Below are positions 48,611 through 57,065 of a stretch of 64,000 nt of DNA, piece by piece (positions within the stretch are counted from its first letter, which is position 1; every line of letters starts with the position of its first letter). The translations under genes and the position numbers were made by a program. The notes beneath the pieces were generated by a model. It was not told where the DNA came from. It saw nothing but the letters and a program-made list of their open reading frames with translations, and searched no databases. The DNA comes from Rhodobacter sp. SGA-6-6 (GTDB lineage: Bacteria; Pseudomonadota; Alphaproteobacteria; Rhodobacterales; Rhodobacteraceae). Where the stretch lies: assembly GCF_011043545.1 (NCBI RefSeq), contig NZ_JAAKGP010000012.1:33672-97671 (forward strand), in the 5' to 3' direction.

Positions 48611-48952
48611 TTACCCCAGCCCCGCCTGCACCTTCTTCGGCAGCCCGGCCCGGATCAGCCGCCAGGAGGTTTCCAGCCGCTCGCGCAACTCCGCGTCCGG
48701 CACCGCGCCGAAGGGAAACCGCGCCCAGCTGGCGTGCAGGTAGGGCGCCCGAACTGCCCGCCCCGTCTCGATCAGCAGCCGCGCCGTCTCGACATGGTCG
48801 GTCTTCACCGAGACGCCGTCGCCCCTCTGCCCGACGATGGCGAAGATCTTGCCGCCCACCTTCCAGCAGTCGTGCTCCGGCCCGAAGGGCTGGCTGACCT
48901 CGGCCCCCGGCAGCCCGGCGCAGAAGCCGTTGACGAAGGCGCGGTCCTGCAT
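48611..48952 (-). CDS. MmcQ/YjbR-family protein
   Basis: A 113-aa protein of the MmcQ/YjbR (DUF419) family, which has a CyaY-like alpha/beta fold and suspected DNA-binding function. Typical segments are PGAEVSQPFGPEHDCWKVGG, KIFAIVGQR, VSVKTDHVETARLLIE and APYLHASWARFPFG. CCAAGGAGATTTTCCC precedes ATG 48952. It is convergent with glk and divergent from cysS. Function in this organism unknown. Confidence 0.9.
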   Translation of the reverse strand: MQDRAFVNGFCAGLPGAEVSQPFGPEHDCWKVGGKIFAIVGQRGDGVSVKTDHVETARLLIETGRAVRAPYLHASWARFPFGAVPDAELRERLETSWRLIRAGLPKKVQAGLG

Positions 48953-49001
48953 GGGAAAATCTCCTTGGCGGCGGGCTGCGGGCAGTGTAATCGTCGCAGC
49001 C

Positions 49002-49043
49002 ATGACGACATTGCGCAACATCCGCATCTGCATTACCCGCTGA
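49002..49043 (+). CDS. 13-codon leader ORF upstream of cysS
   Basis: ATG to TGA encoding MTTLRNIRICITR, ending 85 bases before the cysS start. It contains one Cys codon (TGC, codon 10) in an Arg/Ile-rich context. A TGTAAT -10-like box lies just upstream and no Shine-Dalgarno is evident, so it could be translated near the 5' end of the message. Downstream, CGCGCGGG (49052-49059) can pair with CCCGCGCG (49092-49099), close to the cysS ribosome-binding site. A cysteine-sensing leader is inferred, not shown. Confidence 0.45.
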   Translation: MTTLRNIRICITR

Positions 49044-49128
49044 CCCAAGGTCGCGCGGGCGCTTCGTCATTCCCTGATCGGATGCAAAGGTCCCGCGCGG
49101 GAAACCGCCGCGAAGAAGGCCCGCATAG

Positions 49129-50553
49129 ATGACGATCCGCCTGACCAACTCCCGGACCCGCCGGAAAGAGGCTTTCGAGCCGCTGGACCCGTCCAACGTC
49201 CGCCTCTACGTCTGCGGCCCCACCGTCTACGACCGCGCCCATATCGGCAACGCCCGCCCGGTGATCGTCTTCGACACGCTCTACCGGCTGCTGCGGCATG
49301 TCTACGGCGCGGCGCATGTCACCTATGTCCGCAACTTCACCGACGTGGACGACAAGATCAACGCCGAGGCGCAGCGGCGGAAAGGCCTCGGCCGGCCGGA
49401 AAGCCTGGAAGAGCTGATCCGCGAGCGGACCGAGGAGACCATCGCCTGGTATCACGCCGACATGGATGCTATGGGCGCGCTGCGGCCGGCGATTCAGGAA
49501 GACCGCTCGCCCGAAGGGCTGCGCCGGGCGGAGCCGCGGGCGACCGAATATATCGGCGCGATGATCGCCATGATCGAGGGGCTGATCGCCAAGGGCCATG
49601 CCTATGAACGCGAGGGCCATGTGCTGTTCCGGGTGCGGTCCTACGCGGCCTATGGCGCGCTGTCGGGGCGGTCGGTCGACGACATGATCGCCGGCGCCCG
49701 GGTCGAGGTGGCGCCCTTCAAGGAAGACCCGATGGACTTCGTGCTGTGGAAGCCCTCGGACGCCGGCCTGCCGGGCTGGCCGTCCCCTTGGGGCCGCGGA
49801 AGGCCGGGCTGGCACATCGAATGCTCGGCGATGAGCTACGAGCTTCTGGGCGAAAGCTTCGACATCCACGGCGGCGGCCTGGACCTGCAGTTCCCCCACC
49901 ACGAGAACGAGATCGCCCAAAGCTGCTGCGCCCATCCGCAGGGGTCCTTCGCCCGCTACTGGCTGCACAACGAGATGCTGCAGGTGGAAGGGAAGAAGAT
50001 GTCGAAGTCGCTCGGCAATTTCTTCACCGTGAGGGACCTGCTGGACCAGGGCTTCCCCGGCGAGGTGATCCGCTTCGTCTACCTGATGACGCATTACCGC
50101 AGCCCGATGGACTGGACCGCCGAGAAGGCGCGCCAAGCCGAGGCGGTGCTGCGGAAGTGGCGGGCGGCCACGGCGGATGTCGCCGCCGGGGAGGTCCTGC
50201 CCGGGGTGGTGGAGGCGCTGGCCGACGACCTGAACACCGCCGGGGCGCTGGCGGCGCTCCATGCCGCGGCGGGGGCCGGGGACTGGGCGGGGGTCAAGGC
50301 CTCGGCCGGGCTGCTGGGGCTGTTGCAGGACGGGATGGGGGATTGGGCGGCGGCGCCGGAGGCGGACCTCAAGGCCCATGCCGCGCGGCTGGCGGAGCTG
50401 CGCGCGGCGGCGATGGCGTCGAAGGATTTCGCCGCGGTGGATGCGATGAAGGCGGCGCTGCTGGCGGCCGGGGTCGAGGTGCGGATGTCGAAGGCGGGGG
50501 TGGAACTGGTGCCGGGCGCGGGCTTCGACGCGGCCAAGCTGGCAGACCTGTAA
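49129..50553 (+). CDS. cysS: Cysteinyl-tRNA synthetase
   Basis: CysRS is a class I synthetase that charges tRNA-Cys. The 474-aa protein has the zinc-binding Cys and HIGH-like motif in [18 protein letters not shown], the second zinc site in [10 protein letters not shown] and [12 protein letters not shown], and the KMSKS loop in [13 protein letters not shown]. The C-terminal anticodon-binding region is shorter and Ala-rich but complete. GAAGAAGG precedes ATG 49129. A set of three palindromes starts one base after its stop. Confidence 0.97.
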   Translation: MTIRLTNSRTRRKEAFEPLDPSNVRLYVCGPTVYDRAHIGNARPVIVFDTLYRLLRHVYGAAHVTYVRNFTDVDDKINAEAQRRKGLGRPESLEELIRERTEETIAWYHADMDAMGALRPAIQEDRSPEGLRRAEPRATEYIGAMIAMIEGLIAKGHAYEREGHVLFRVRSYAAYGALSGRSVDDMIAGARVEVAPFKEDPMDFVLWKPSDAGLPGWPSPWGRGRPGWHIECSAMSYELLGESFDIHGGGLDLQFPHHENEIAQSCCAHPQGSFARYWLHNEMLQVEGKKMSKSLGNFFTVRDLLDQGFPGEVIRFVYLMTHYRSPMDWTAEKARQAEAVLRKWRAATADVAAGEVLPGVVEALADDLNTAGALAALHAAAGAGDWAGVKASAGLLGLLQDGMGDWAAAPEADLKAHAARLAELRAAAMASKDFAAVDAMKAALLAAGVEVRMSKAGVELVPGAGFDAAKLADL

Positions 50554-50554
50554 G

Positions 50555-50624
50555 GTGCAGAATTTTCGAAAATTCTGCACATTTTTCTTGGAAGAAAAAT
50601 GCAAATTCCTTCGAAGGAATTTGC
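50555..50624. repeat. Three abutting perfect palindromes between cysS and cimA
   Basis: Palindrome A 50555-50580 (arm GTGCAGAATTTTC), B 50580-50601 (arm CATTTTTCTT, centre GG), C 50601-50624 (arm GCAAATTCCTTC). All are perfect and neighbours share one base. The 70-base block is AT-rich in a GC-rich genome and fills the gap before the cimA ribosome-binding site. Related single palindromes occur at 4900, 16037 and 53011. Confidence 0.9.
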
Positions 50625-50643
50625 GGGGAGCGATGAGCAAGCG

Positions 50644-52263
50644 ATGAGCGAGCGGCTTTACCTTTTCGACACCACCCTGCGCGACGGCCAGCAGACCCAA
50701 GGCGTGCAGTTCTCCGCCGCCGAGAAGGCGCAGATCGCCAAGGCGCTGGATGACCTCGGCGTCGATTATATCGAGGGCGGCTGGCCCGGGGCGAACCCGA
50801 CCGACAGCGAGTTCTTCGCCGTCGCCCCGCAGACCCGGGCGAAGATGACCGCCTTCGGCATGACCAAGCGCGTCGGCCGCTCGGCCGAGAACGACGATGT
50901 GCTGGCGGCGGTGCTGGATGCCGGAACCGGCACGGTCTGTCTGGTCGGCAAGACCCATCCCTTCCATGTCGCCACCGCCCTCGGCGTGACCCTGGAGGAG
51001 AACCGCGACTCCATCGCCGCCACCTTCCGCCATCTGGCGCGGAAAGGCCGCGAGGCGCTGTTCGACGCCGAGCATTTCTTCGACGGCTACCGGGCGGACC
51101 CGGCCTATGCGCTCTCTTGCCTGCGGGCGGCGCTGGAGGAGGGCGCGCGATGGGTCGTCCTTTGCGACACCAACGGCGGCACCCTGCCGTCGGAGGTGGG
51201 GCGCGTGGTGGCCGAGGTGATCGCCGCCGGCATCCCGGGCGAGTGCCTCGGCATCCATTGCCACGACGACACCGGCAATGCGGTGGCCAATTCGCTGGCG
51301 GCGGTGGAGGCCGGCTGCCGGCAGGTGCAGGGCACGCTGAACGGGCTGGGGGAGCGTTGCGGCAACGCCAACCTCGTCACCTTGATCCCGACGCTGCTGT
51401 TGAAGGAGCCCTACGCCGGCCGCTTCGAGACCGGCGTGACCGCGGAGGCGCTAAAGGGGCTGGTGAAGACCAGCCGGATGCTGGACGACATCCTGAACCG
51501 GGTGCCCTTGCGCAGCGCGCCCTATGTCGGCGCCAGCGCCTTCGCCCACAAGGCCGGGCTGCACGCCAGCGCCATCCTCAAGGACCCGACCACCTACGAA
51601 CACATCGACCCAGGCCTTGTCGGCAACGAACGCCTGATCCCGATGAGCAACCAGGCCGGCCAGTCCAACCTGCGCGCGCGTCTGGCGGCGGCGGGGCTGG
51701 AGGTCGATCCGAAGAACCCGCGGCTGGCCCGCATCCTGGAGGTGATCAAGGCGCGCGAGGACCAGGGCTATGCCTATGACGGCGCGCAAGCGAGCTTCGA
51801 GCTGGTGGCGCGGCGCGAACTGGGGCTCTGCCCGGAGTTCTTCGAGGTCAAGCGCTACCGCGTCACCGTCGAGCGGCGGAAGAACAAATACGACCGGATG
51901 ATCAGCCTGTCCGAGGCCGTGGTGGTGGTCCGCATCGGCGGCCAGAAGGTGATGTCGGTCTCCGACAGCATGGACGAGGGCGCCTCCGACCGCGGCCCGG
52001 TCAACGCGCTTTACAAGGCGCTGGTCAAGGACCTCGGCCCCTGGCAGGGCTGCATCGACGATATGAAGCTGGTGGACTTCAAGGTGCGGATCACCCAGGG
52101 CGGGGTGGAGGCCGTCACCCGCGTCATCATCGACAGCGAGGACGGCCAAGGCCGGCGCTGGTCCACCGTGGGCGTGTCGGCGAACATCGTGGACGCCAGC
52201 TTCGAGGCGCTGCTGGAGGCGATCCAGTGGAAGCTGATCCGCGATATCGGGGCACCGGCGTGA
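50644..52263 (+). CDS. cimA: (R)-citramalate synthase
   Basis: CimA condenses pyruvate and acetyl-CoA to (R)-citramalate, the threonine-independent entry to isoleucine synthesis. The 539-aa protein of the IPMS/homocitrate synthase family begins LYLFDTTLRDGQQTQGVQFS, with GGWPGANPTD, the metal-binding HCHDDTGNAVANS and a C-terminal LeuA dimer/allosteric domain (from about residue 395). The GGWPGANP segment and length fit the CimA branch rather than LeuA. Start ATG 50644 was chosen because homology begins there. The stop overlaps the next GTG (GTGA). Confidence 0.93.
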   Translation: MSERLYLFDTTLRDGQQTQGVQFSAAEKAQIAKALDDLGVDYIEGGWPGANPTDSEFFAVAPQTRAKMTAFGMTKRVGRSAENDDVLAAVLDAGTGTVCLVGKTHPFHVATALGVTLEENRDSIAATFRHLARKGREALFDAEHFFDGYRADPAYALSCLRAALEEGARWVVLCDTNGGTLPSEVGRVVAEVIAAGIPGECLGIHCHDDTGNAVANSLAAVEAGCRQVQGTLNGLGERCGNANLVTLIPTLLLKEPYAGRFETGVTAEALKGLVKTSRMLDDILNRVPLRSAPYVGASAFAHKAGLHASAILKDPTTYEHIDPGLVGNERLIPMSNQAGQSNLRARLAAAGLEVDPKNPRLARILEVIKAREDQGYAYDGAQASFELVARRELGLCPEFFEVKRYRVTVERRKNKYDRMISLSEAVVVVRIGGQKVMSVSDSMDEGASDRGPVNALYKALVKDLGPWQGCIDDMKLVDFKVRITQGGVEAVTRVIIDSEDGQGRRWSTVGVSANIVDASFEALLEAIQWKLIRDIGAPA

Positions 52264-53009
52264 CCATCGCCGATTGCGCGGCGCTGGTCGAACGCGGCGA
52301 CCCCGACCGTTTCCTGGCGGTAATGGCGGCGCCCCCGGCGGCGCGGGCGCGGCTGTTCCCGCTCTATGCCTTCAACCTGGAGGTAGCTCGCGCCCCCTGG
52401 GTGGCGCAGGAGCCGCTGGTGGCCGAGATGCGGCTGCAATGGTGGCGCGACGTGGTGGAGAACACCGCCGCCGGGGCCGCCCGGGCGCATGAGGTGGCGG
52501 AACCGCTGCACGCGCTGATCCGCGCGGCGGCGCTGCCGCGGGACGTGCTGGACCGCATGGTCGCCGCCCGGCGGTGGGACTGCTGGCGCGAGCCCTTCGC
52601 GGACCGCGCGGCGCTGGAGGATTATCTGGAGGATACCGCCGGCGGGCTGATGTGGCTGGCGGCGCTGGCCCTCGGCGCCCCCGCAGAGGCGGAGGCGGCA
52701 GTCAGGGCCTATGGCCGGGCCGCGGGCATGGCGGGCTTCCTTGCCGCCGCGCCGGAACTGCAGGCGCGCGGGCGGCATCCGCTGCCGGAGGAGACCGATG
52801 TCCCCGGGCTGGCGCGGCTGGGGCTGGACTGGCTGGCCGAGGCGCGGGCCGCACGGGCGACGGTGCCGAAGGCGGTGGCGCCGGCGCTGCTGGCGGGCTG
52901 GCAGGCGCCGGGGATGCTGCGGCGGCTGGCGGCAGGGGAACCGGCGCAACTGTCGGAATTCGCGCGCCGCGGCGGGCTCTTGTGGCAGGCCCTCACCGGG
53001 CGCTGGTAG
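52260..53009 (+). CDS. Squalene/phytoene synthase-fold protein, NDUFAF6-like
   Basis: A 249-aa all-helical protein of the squalene/phytoene synthase superfamily. It has PLYAFNLEVARAPW and MRLQWWRDVVENTAAG, which resemble the complex I assembly factor NDUFAF6 rather than catalytic synthases. The two Asp-rich DxxxD motifs needed for prenyl diphosphate binding are not evident. A role in respiratory complex I assembly is therefore inferred in preference to carotenoid or hopanoid synthesis. The GTG at 52260 overlaps the cimA stop by 4 bases. Confidence 0.8.
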   Translation: MTIADCAALVERGDPDRFLAVMAAPPAARARLFPLYAFNLEVARAPWVAQEPLVAEMRLQWWRDVVENTAAGAARAHEVAEPLHALIRAAALPRDVLDRMVAARRWDCWREPFADRAALEDYLEDTAGGLMWLAALALGAPAEAEAAVRAYGRAAGMAGFLAAAPELQARGRHPLPEETDVPGLARLGLDWLAEARAARATVPKAVAPALLAGWQAPGMLRRLAAGEPAQLSEFARRGGLLWQALTGRW

Positions 53010-53010
53010 G

Positions 53011-53031
53011 CTAATTTTCGACGAAAATCAG
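53011..53031. repeat. AT-rich palindrome, second copy of the 16037 element
   Basis: Arms CTAATTTTCG (53011-53020) and CGAAAATCAG (53022-53031) around one A, with one arm mismatch. Only two bases differ from the element at 16037-16057. It sits between convergent stops. Confidence 0.85.
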
Positions 53032-53036
53032 GGGCT

Positions 53037-54239
53037 TCAGGCCCGGAACTCGCGCGGTTTCAGCCAGAGCCAGATCAGCGCGCCGCCGGCCAGCACCAGG
53101 AAGGGCAGCATCGCCAGGTTGACCATCTGCCATCCGGCCTCGACCGAGCCGCCCGAGCAGTTCATCAGCCCGCCGGAGGAGAAGCTGGCCAGCGTCACGC
53201 CGCCGAAGACCACCAGGTCGTTGATCCCCTGCAGCCGGCCCTTCTCCTCGGGCCGCTGCGCATTGGTCAGCATCGTCGTCGCGCCGATGAAGCCGAAGTT
53301 CCAGCCCACGCCCAGGAGGATCAGCGCGATGAAGAAATTCTCCAGCGCCACCCCGGCCATCGCCACCGCCCCGGCGGCGGCGAGGATGACGAGGCCGAGG
53401 GCGATCACCTTCTCCACCCCGTAGCGGGCGATGATGTGGCCGGTGATGAAACTGGGCGCATACATCGCCAGCACATGGGCGGAAACGATGTCGGCGGCAT
53501 GGCCGGTCTCGAAGCCGCAGCCGACCACGGCCAGCGGCGAGGAGGTCATCACCAGGTTCATCAGCGCATAGGAGACGGTGGCGCAGATCATGGCGACGGC
53601 GATGGCGGGGGTGCGGACCAGCTCTCCCACCGGGCGGCCCTGCGGCGCGCCGGCGGCGCGGGCGGCGGGGCGCGGGATGCGCAAGAGCAGGAACAGCGCC
53701 ACCCCCACCACGTTCAGCCCGATCACCGCGAGATAGGTGCCGAGGAAGGGGATCACGAAGGCCTGCGAGGTGGCCTTCACCAGTTGCGGGCCGAAGACGG
53801 CGGAGAGAAGGCCCCCCGCCATGACCAGCGAGATCGCCTTCGGCCGGAACGCGTCCGAGGCGGTATCGGCGGCGGCGAAGCGATAGAAGCCCTGCGCGCT
53901 CATGTAGATGCCGGTGAACAGCGAGGCGATGCAGAACATCAGGAAGCTGTTGGTCCAGAGCGCCCAGGCCCCCAGCCCGCCGCCGACGGCGCCTCCCAAG
54001 GCCCCCACGGCGAAGCCCGCGGCGCGGCCGTGGCGCTGCATGAAGGCCGAGATCGGCGTCGCGGTCAGCATCGAGCCGATGACGGCGCAGGAGATCGGCA
54101 GCGTCGCCCAGCAGGCGTTGGGGGCCAGCGCGGACCCGGCAAGGCCGGCGACGGTGAAGATCATCGGCATCTGCGCGCCGAGGACGGCCTGGGCGGCGAC
54201 GAGGACGGCGACGTTGCGTTTGGCGGTGGCGTCTGACAT
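53037..54239 (-). CDS. Major facilitator superfamily transporter
   Basis: A 400-aa MFS carrier with twelve predicted membrane helices. The N-terminal half includes GAQMPMIFTVAGLAGSALAP, the loop 2-3 motif MQRHGRAAGF (a variant of GxxxDRxGRR), and a glycine-rich helix 5 (GGLLSAVFGPQLV). The C-terminal half has PSFITGHIIARYGVEKVI and GWNFGFIGATTMLTNA. Substrate unknown; it has features of drug or metabolite efflux proteins. Convergent with the NDUFAF6-like gene. Confidence 0.9.
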   Translation of the reverse strand: MSDATAKRNVAVLVAAQAVLGAQMPMIFTVAGLAGSALAPNACWATLPISCAVIGSMLTATPISAFMQRHGRAAGFAVGALGGAVGGGLGAWALWTNSFLMFCIASLFTGIYMSAQGFYRFAAADTASDAFRPKAISLVMAGGLLSAVFGPQLVKATSQAFVIPFLGTYLAVIGLNVVGVALFLLLRIPRPAARAAGAPQGRPVGELVRTPAIAVAMICATVSYALMNLVMTSSPLAVVGCGFETGHAADIVSAHVLAMYAPSFITGHIIARYGVEKVIALGLVILAAAGAVAMAGVALENFFIALILLGVGWNFGFIGATTMLTNAQRPEEKGRLQGINDLVVFGGVTLASFSSGGLMNCSGGSVEAGWQMVNLAMLPFLVLAGGALIWLWLKPREFRA

Positions 54240-54292
54240 GGCTGGCAGGCCTAGGGGGTTCCGCTGCCCCCTGCAAGGGGGTTTCGGGTCGC

Positions 54293-54922
54293 ATGGTGGG
54301 ACGGATCATCCGGGGAGAGCAGGATTTGCTGGAAGGCGCGGCCTGGTTGGCCGAGGCCGAGCCGCGCTTCGCGCCGGCGCTGGCGCTCGGCCCGCTGCCG
54401 TTGCGGCGCTGGCCCGAGGGCTTCGCGGCGCTTCTGGACGCGATCATCGGCCAGCAGGTTTCCACCGCTTCCGCCGCCGCCATACGGGTGCGGATGGAAG
54501 CGGCGGGGTTCCTGGACGAGGCCCGCGTCGCCGCGGCCTCGGAAGAGGAACTGCGGGCGGCGGGCCTCAGCCGGCAGAAGGCCCGCTATGCCGCGGCGCT
54601 GGCCCGGGCGCAGCTGGACTATGCCGCGCTGGCCGCGACGCCGGATGCCGAACTGGTGGCGCGGCTGGTGGCCCTGCCCGGGATCGGCCGCTGGACGGCG
54701 GAGATTTATGCCATGTTCTCGCTCGGCCGGGCCGATGTCTTCGCGCCGGGCGACCTTGCCCTGCAGGAAGCCACGCGGATGCTGTTCGGGCTGGAGGCGC
54801 GGCCCTCGGAAAAGGCGCTGCGGGCGATGGCCGAGGCCTGGAGCCCCTGGCGGTCGATTGCGGCGCGGGCGCTCTGGGCCTATTACCGGGCGGCGAAAGG
54901 CAGGGAAGGGATCAGGGGATGA
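54293..54922 (+). CDS. DNA-3-methyladenine glycosylase (AlkA-type HhH-GPD)
   Basis: A 209-aa base-excision glycosylase of the HhH-GPD superfamily, expected to remove alkylated purines. Seen: FAALLDAIIGQQVSTASAAA (helical core), the helix-hairpin-helix GLSRQKARYAAA and LVALPGIGRWTAEIYAMFSL, and the catalytic Asp in VFAPGDLALQEA. It lacks the AlkA N-terminal domain and the iron-sulfur cysteines of Nth/MutY. The stop overlaps the esterase ATG. Confidence 0.92.
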   Translation: MVGRIIRGEQDLLEGAAWLAEAEPRFAPALALGPLPLRRWPEGFAALLDAIIGQQVSTASAAAIRVRMEAAGFLDEARVAAASEEELRAAGLSRQKARYAAALARAQLDYAALAATPDAELVARLVALPGIGRWTAEIYAMFSLGRADVFAPGDLALQEATRMLFGLEARPSEKALRAMAEAWSPWRSIAARALWAYYRAAKGREGIRG

Positions 54923-55578
54923 GGCAGCTGGACTCCGGCCGCAAGGGCGCGGGCAAGGGACAGGCGAAGGCGGCGGTGGTCTTCCTGCACGGCTACGGCG
55001 CCGACGGGGCGGACCTGCTGGGCCTCGCCGACGTGCTGGCGCCGCATCTGCCCGGCACGGCCTTCTTCGCCCCCGACGCGCCGGAGCGCTGCCCGGGCGC
55101 GCCCTTCGGCCGGCAATGGTTCCCGATCCCCTGGATCGACGGCTCGTCCGAGGCGGAGCAGGCCGCCGGGCTGGCAGCAGCCGCGGAAGACTTGAACGGC
55201 TTTCTAGACCGGCTGCTGACCGACGAGGGGCTGGCGGCCGGTGCGCTGGTGCTGGTCGGCTTCAGCCAGGGCGCGATGATGGCGATGCAGGTCGCGCCGC
55301 GGCGGGCGGAGGCCGTGGCGGGCGTCGTCGCCATCTCCGGCCGGCTGATCGCGCCGGAGTTGCTGGCAACGGAGGCGGCGGTGAAGCCGCCGGTGCTGCT
55401 GCTGCACGGCGACCGCGACGATGTGGTGCCCTTCGAGGACATGTCCCGCGCCGGCAACGCGCTGGTGGCGGCGGGGTTCGACACCTACGGCCATGTCATG
55501 CAGGGCACCGGCCACGGCATCGCGCCGGACGGGCTGGGGGTGGCGCTGCAATTCCTGAAGGAACGGCTGCCGCTGTAG
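54919..55578 (+). CDS. Phospholipase/carboxylesterase-family alpha/beta hydrolase
   Basis: A 219-aa serine hydrolase of the acyl-protein thioesterase/carboxylesterase family. The triad is visible: Ser in VGFSQGAMMAM, Asp in HGDRDDVVPF and His in GTGHGIAPDG; the oxyanion region is FLHGYGADG. The substrate is probably a short-chain ester or thioester, not resolvable by sequence. It overlaps the glycosylase by 4 bases. A basic N-terminus (MRQLDSGRKGAGKG) has no signal peptide, so it is cytoplasmic. Confidence 0.9.
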   Translation: MRQLDSGRKGAGKGQAKAAVVFLHGYGADGADLLGLADVLAPHLPGTAFFAPDAPERCPGAPFGRQWFPIPWIDGSSEAEQAAGLAAAAEDLNGFLDRLLTDEGLAAGALVLVGFSQGAMMAMQVAPRRAEAVAGVVAISGRLIAPELLATEAAVKPPVLLLHGDRDDVVPFEDMSRAGNALVAAGFDTYGHVMQGTGHGIAPDGLGVALQFLKERLPL

Positions 55579-55646
55579 CGCAGGCCCCTGCCCCGGCTTG
55601 ATTTCCCCGCCCCATGGCGGGAAGGTCCCCGCACAGGAGGACGATC

Positions 55647-57026
55647 ATGGACCACGAAGACCTGCGGCACTGGTCGAAGCGGGCGGCGGACTGGACGGCG
55701 GAGTATCACGCCGGCTTGCGCGACCGCCCGGTCAGGGCGCCGCTGACCCCCGGGGCGGTCGCCTCCGCCCTGCCCCCGGCCCCGCCCGAGGCGGCCGAGC
55801 CGATGGAGGCGATCTGGGCGGATTTCGAGCGGCTGGTCCCCGGCGCGATGACCCATTGGCAGCACCCGCGCTTCTTCGCCTACTTCCCGGCCAATGCCGC
55901 CCCGGCCTCGATGCTGGCCGAGCAACTGGTCAATGCCATGGCCTGCCAAGGGATGATCTGGCAGACCTCGCCCGCGGCGACCGAGGTCGAGCAGGTGATG
56001 GTGCAATGGCTGCGCGCCGCGCTCGGCCTGCCGGAGGGGTTTTCCGGCACCATCCACGATTCGGCCACCACCGCGACGCTGTCGGCGGTGCTGACCATGC
56101 GGGAACAGGCGCTCGGCTGGCAGGGGCTGGCGCAGGGCCTGCCCGGCGCGCCGCGGCTGCGGCTCTATGCCAGCGAGGAGACGCATTCCTCCGTCGACAA
56201 GGCGGCACGGCTGTCCGGGATCGGGCAGGAGAACCTGGTCAAGGTGCCGACCGACGCCGCGCTGTCGATGCGCCCCGGCGCGCTGGCCGGCGCGATCGAG
56301 GCCGACCGGGCGGCGGGCTTCCTGCCCGCCGGGGTGATCCTCTGCGCCGGCGGCACCAGCGTCGGCGCCTTCGACCACATCGCCGACTGCATCGCCGCGG
56401 CGAAGGCCGAGGGGCTGCCGGTGCATGTCGATGCCGCCTGGGCGGGCTCGGCGATGATCTGCCCGGAGTTCCGGGCGCTGTGGCAGGGGATCGAGGGGGC
56501 GGATTCCATCGTCTTCAACCCGCACAAGTGGCTGGGGGTGCAGTTCGACTGCGCGGTGCAGTTCCTGCGCGACCCCGGCCCGCAAGTGCGCACCCTGGGG
56601 CTGCGGCCCAGCTATCTGGAGACGGCGGGGCGCGAGGAGATCGTCAATTTCAACGAATGGACGGTGCCCTTGGGCCGCCGGTTCCGGGCGCTGAAACTGT
56701 GGTTCGTGCTGCGCGCCTACGGGCTGGAGGGGCTGCGCGCCCGCATCCGCAACCACATCGCCTGGGCGGCGGAGGCCTGCGAGGCGCTGCGCGCCCTGCC
56801 TGGGGTGGAGATCGTGACGGAGCCGCGGCTGTCGCTCTTCACTTTCGCGCTGGAGGACGAGGCCGCGACCATGGCGCTGCTGGCGCGGATCAACGACGAG
56901 GGGCGGGTCTACCTGACCCAGACCCGGCATCAGGGCCGCTACGTGATCCGGGTGCAGGTCGGCCAGTTCGACTGCACCCGCGAAGATGTGATGGAAATCC
57001 CGGCCGCGGTGACGCGGCTGATGTGA
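55647..57026 (+). CDS. Pyridoxal-dependent (aromatic) amino acid decarboxylase, group II
   Basis: A 459-aa PLP enzyme of the aromatic-L-amino-acid decarboxylase family. Conserved pieces are HPRFFAYFPANAAPASMLAE, the cofactor-stacking His180 in SEETHSSVDKAA, HVDAAWAGSAM (Asp262) and PLP Lys294 in FNPHKWLGVQF. The ring-binding and C-terminal segments (LKLWFVLRAYG, GRYVIRVQVGQF) are typical. Likely substrates are Phe, Tyr, Trp or DOPA, with CO2 release to the amine. The start at 55647 follows CACAGGAGGACGATC. Confidence 0.92.
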   Translation: MDHEDLRHWSKRAADWTAEYHAGLRDRPVRAPLTPGAVASALPPAPPEAAEPMEAIWADFERLVPGAMTHWQHPRFFAYFPANAAPASMLAEQLVNAMACQGMIWQTSPAATEVEQVMVQWLRAALGLPEGFSGTIHDSATTATLSAVLTMREQALGWQGLAQGLPGAPRLRLYASEETHSSVDKAARLSGIGQENLVKVPTDAALSMRPGALAGAIEADRAAGFLPAGVILCAGGTSVGAFDHIADCIAAAKAEGLPVHVDAAWAGSAMICPEFRALWQGIEGADSIVFNPHKWLGVQFDCAVQFLRDPGPQVRTLGLRPSYLETAGREEIVNFNEWTVPLGRRFRALKLWFVLRAYGLEGLRARIRNHIAWAAEACEALRALPGVEIVTEPRLSLFTFALEDEAATMALLARINDEGRVYLTQTRHQGRYVIRVQVGQFDCTREDVMEIPAAVTRLM

Positions 57027-57029
57027 AGC

Positions 57030-57055
57030 CCCCGGGCGGGTAGGCCCGCCCGGGG
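57030..57055. terminator. Terminator hairpin between the decarboxylase and Omp genes
   Basis: CCCCGGGCGGG (57030-57040) and CCCGCCCGGGG (57045-57055), perfect 11-bp stem, loop TAGG; convergent genes on both sides. Confidence 0.75.
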
Positions 57056-57065
57056 AAGTCCGGCG

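Noticed and set aside
52260..53009. Phytoene synthase of a carotenoid cluster
   Set aside because: Catalytic Asp motifs are not evident and no other carotenoid gene is present; an NDUFAF6-like role fits better.
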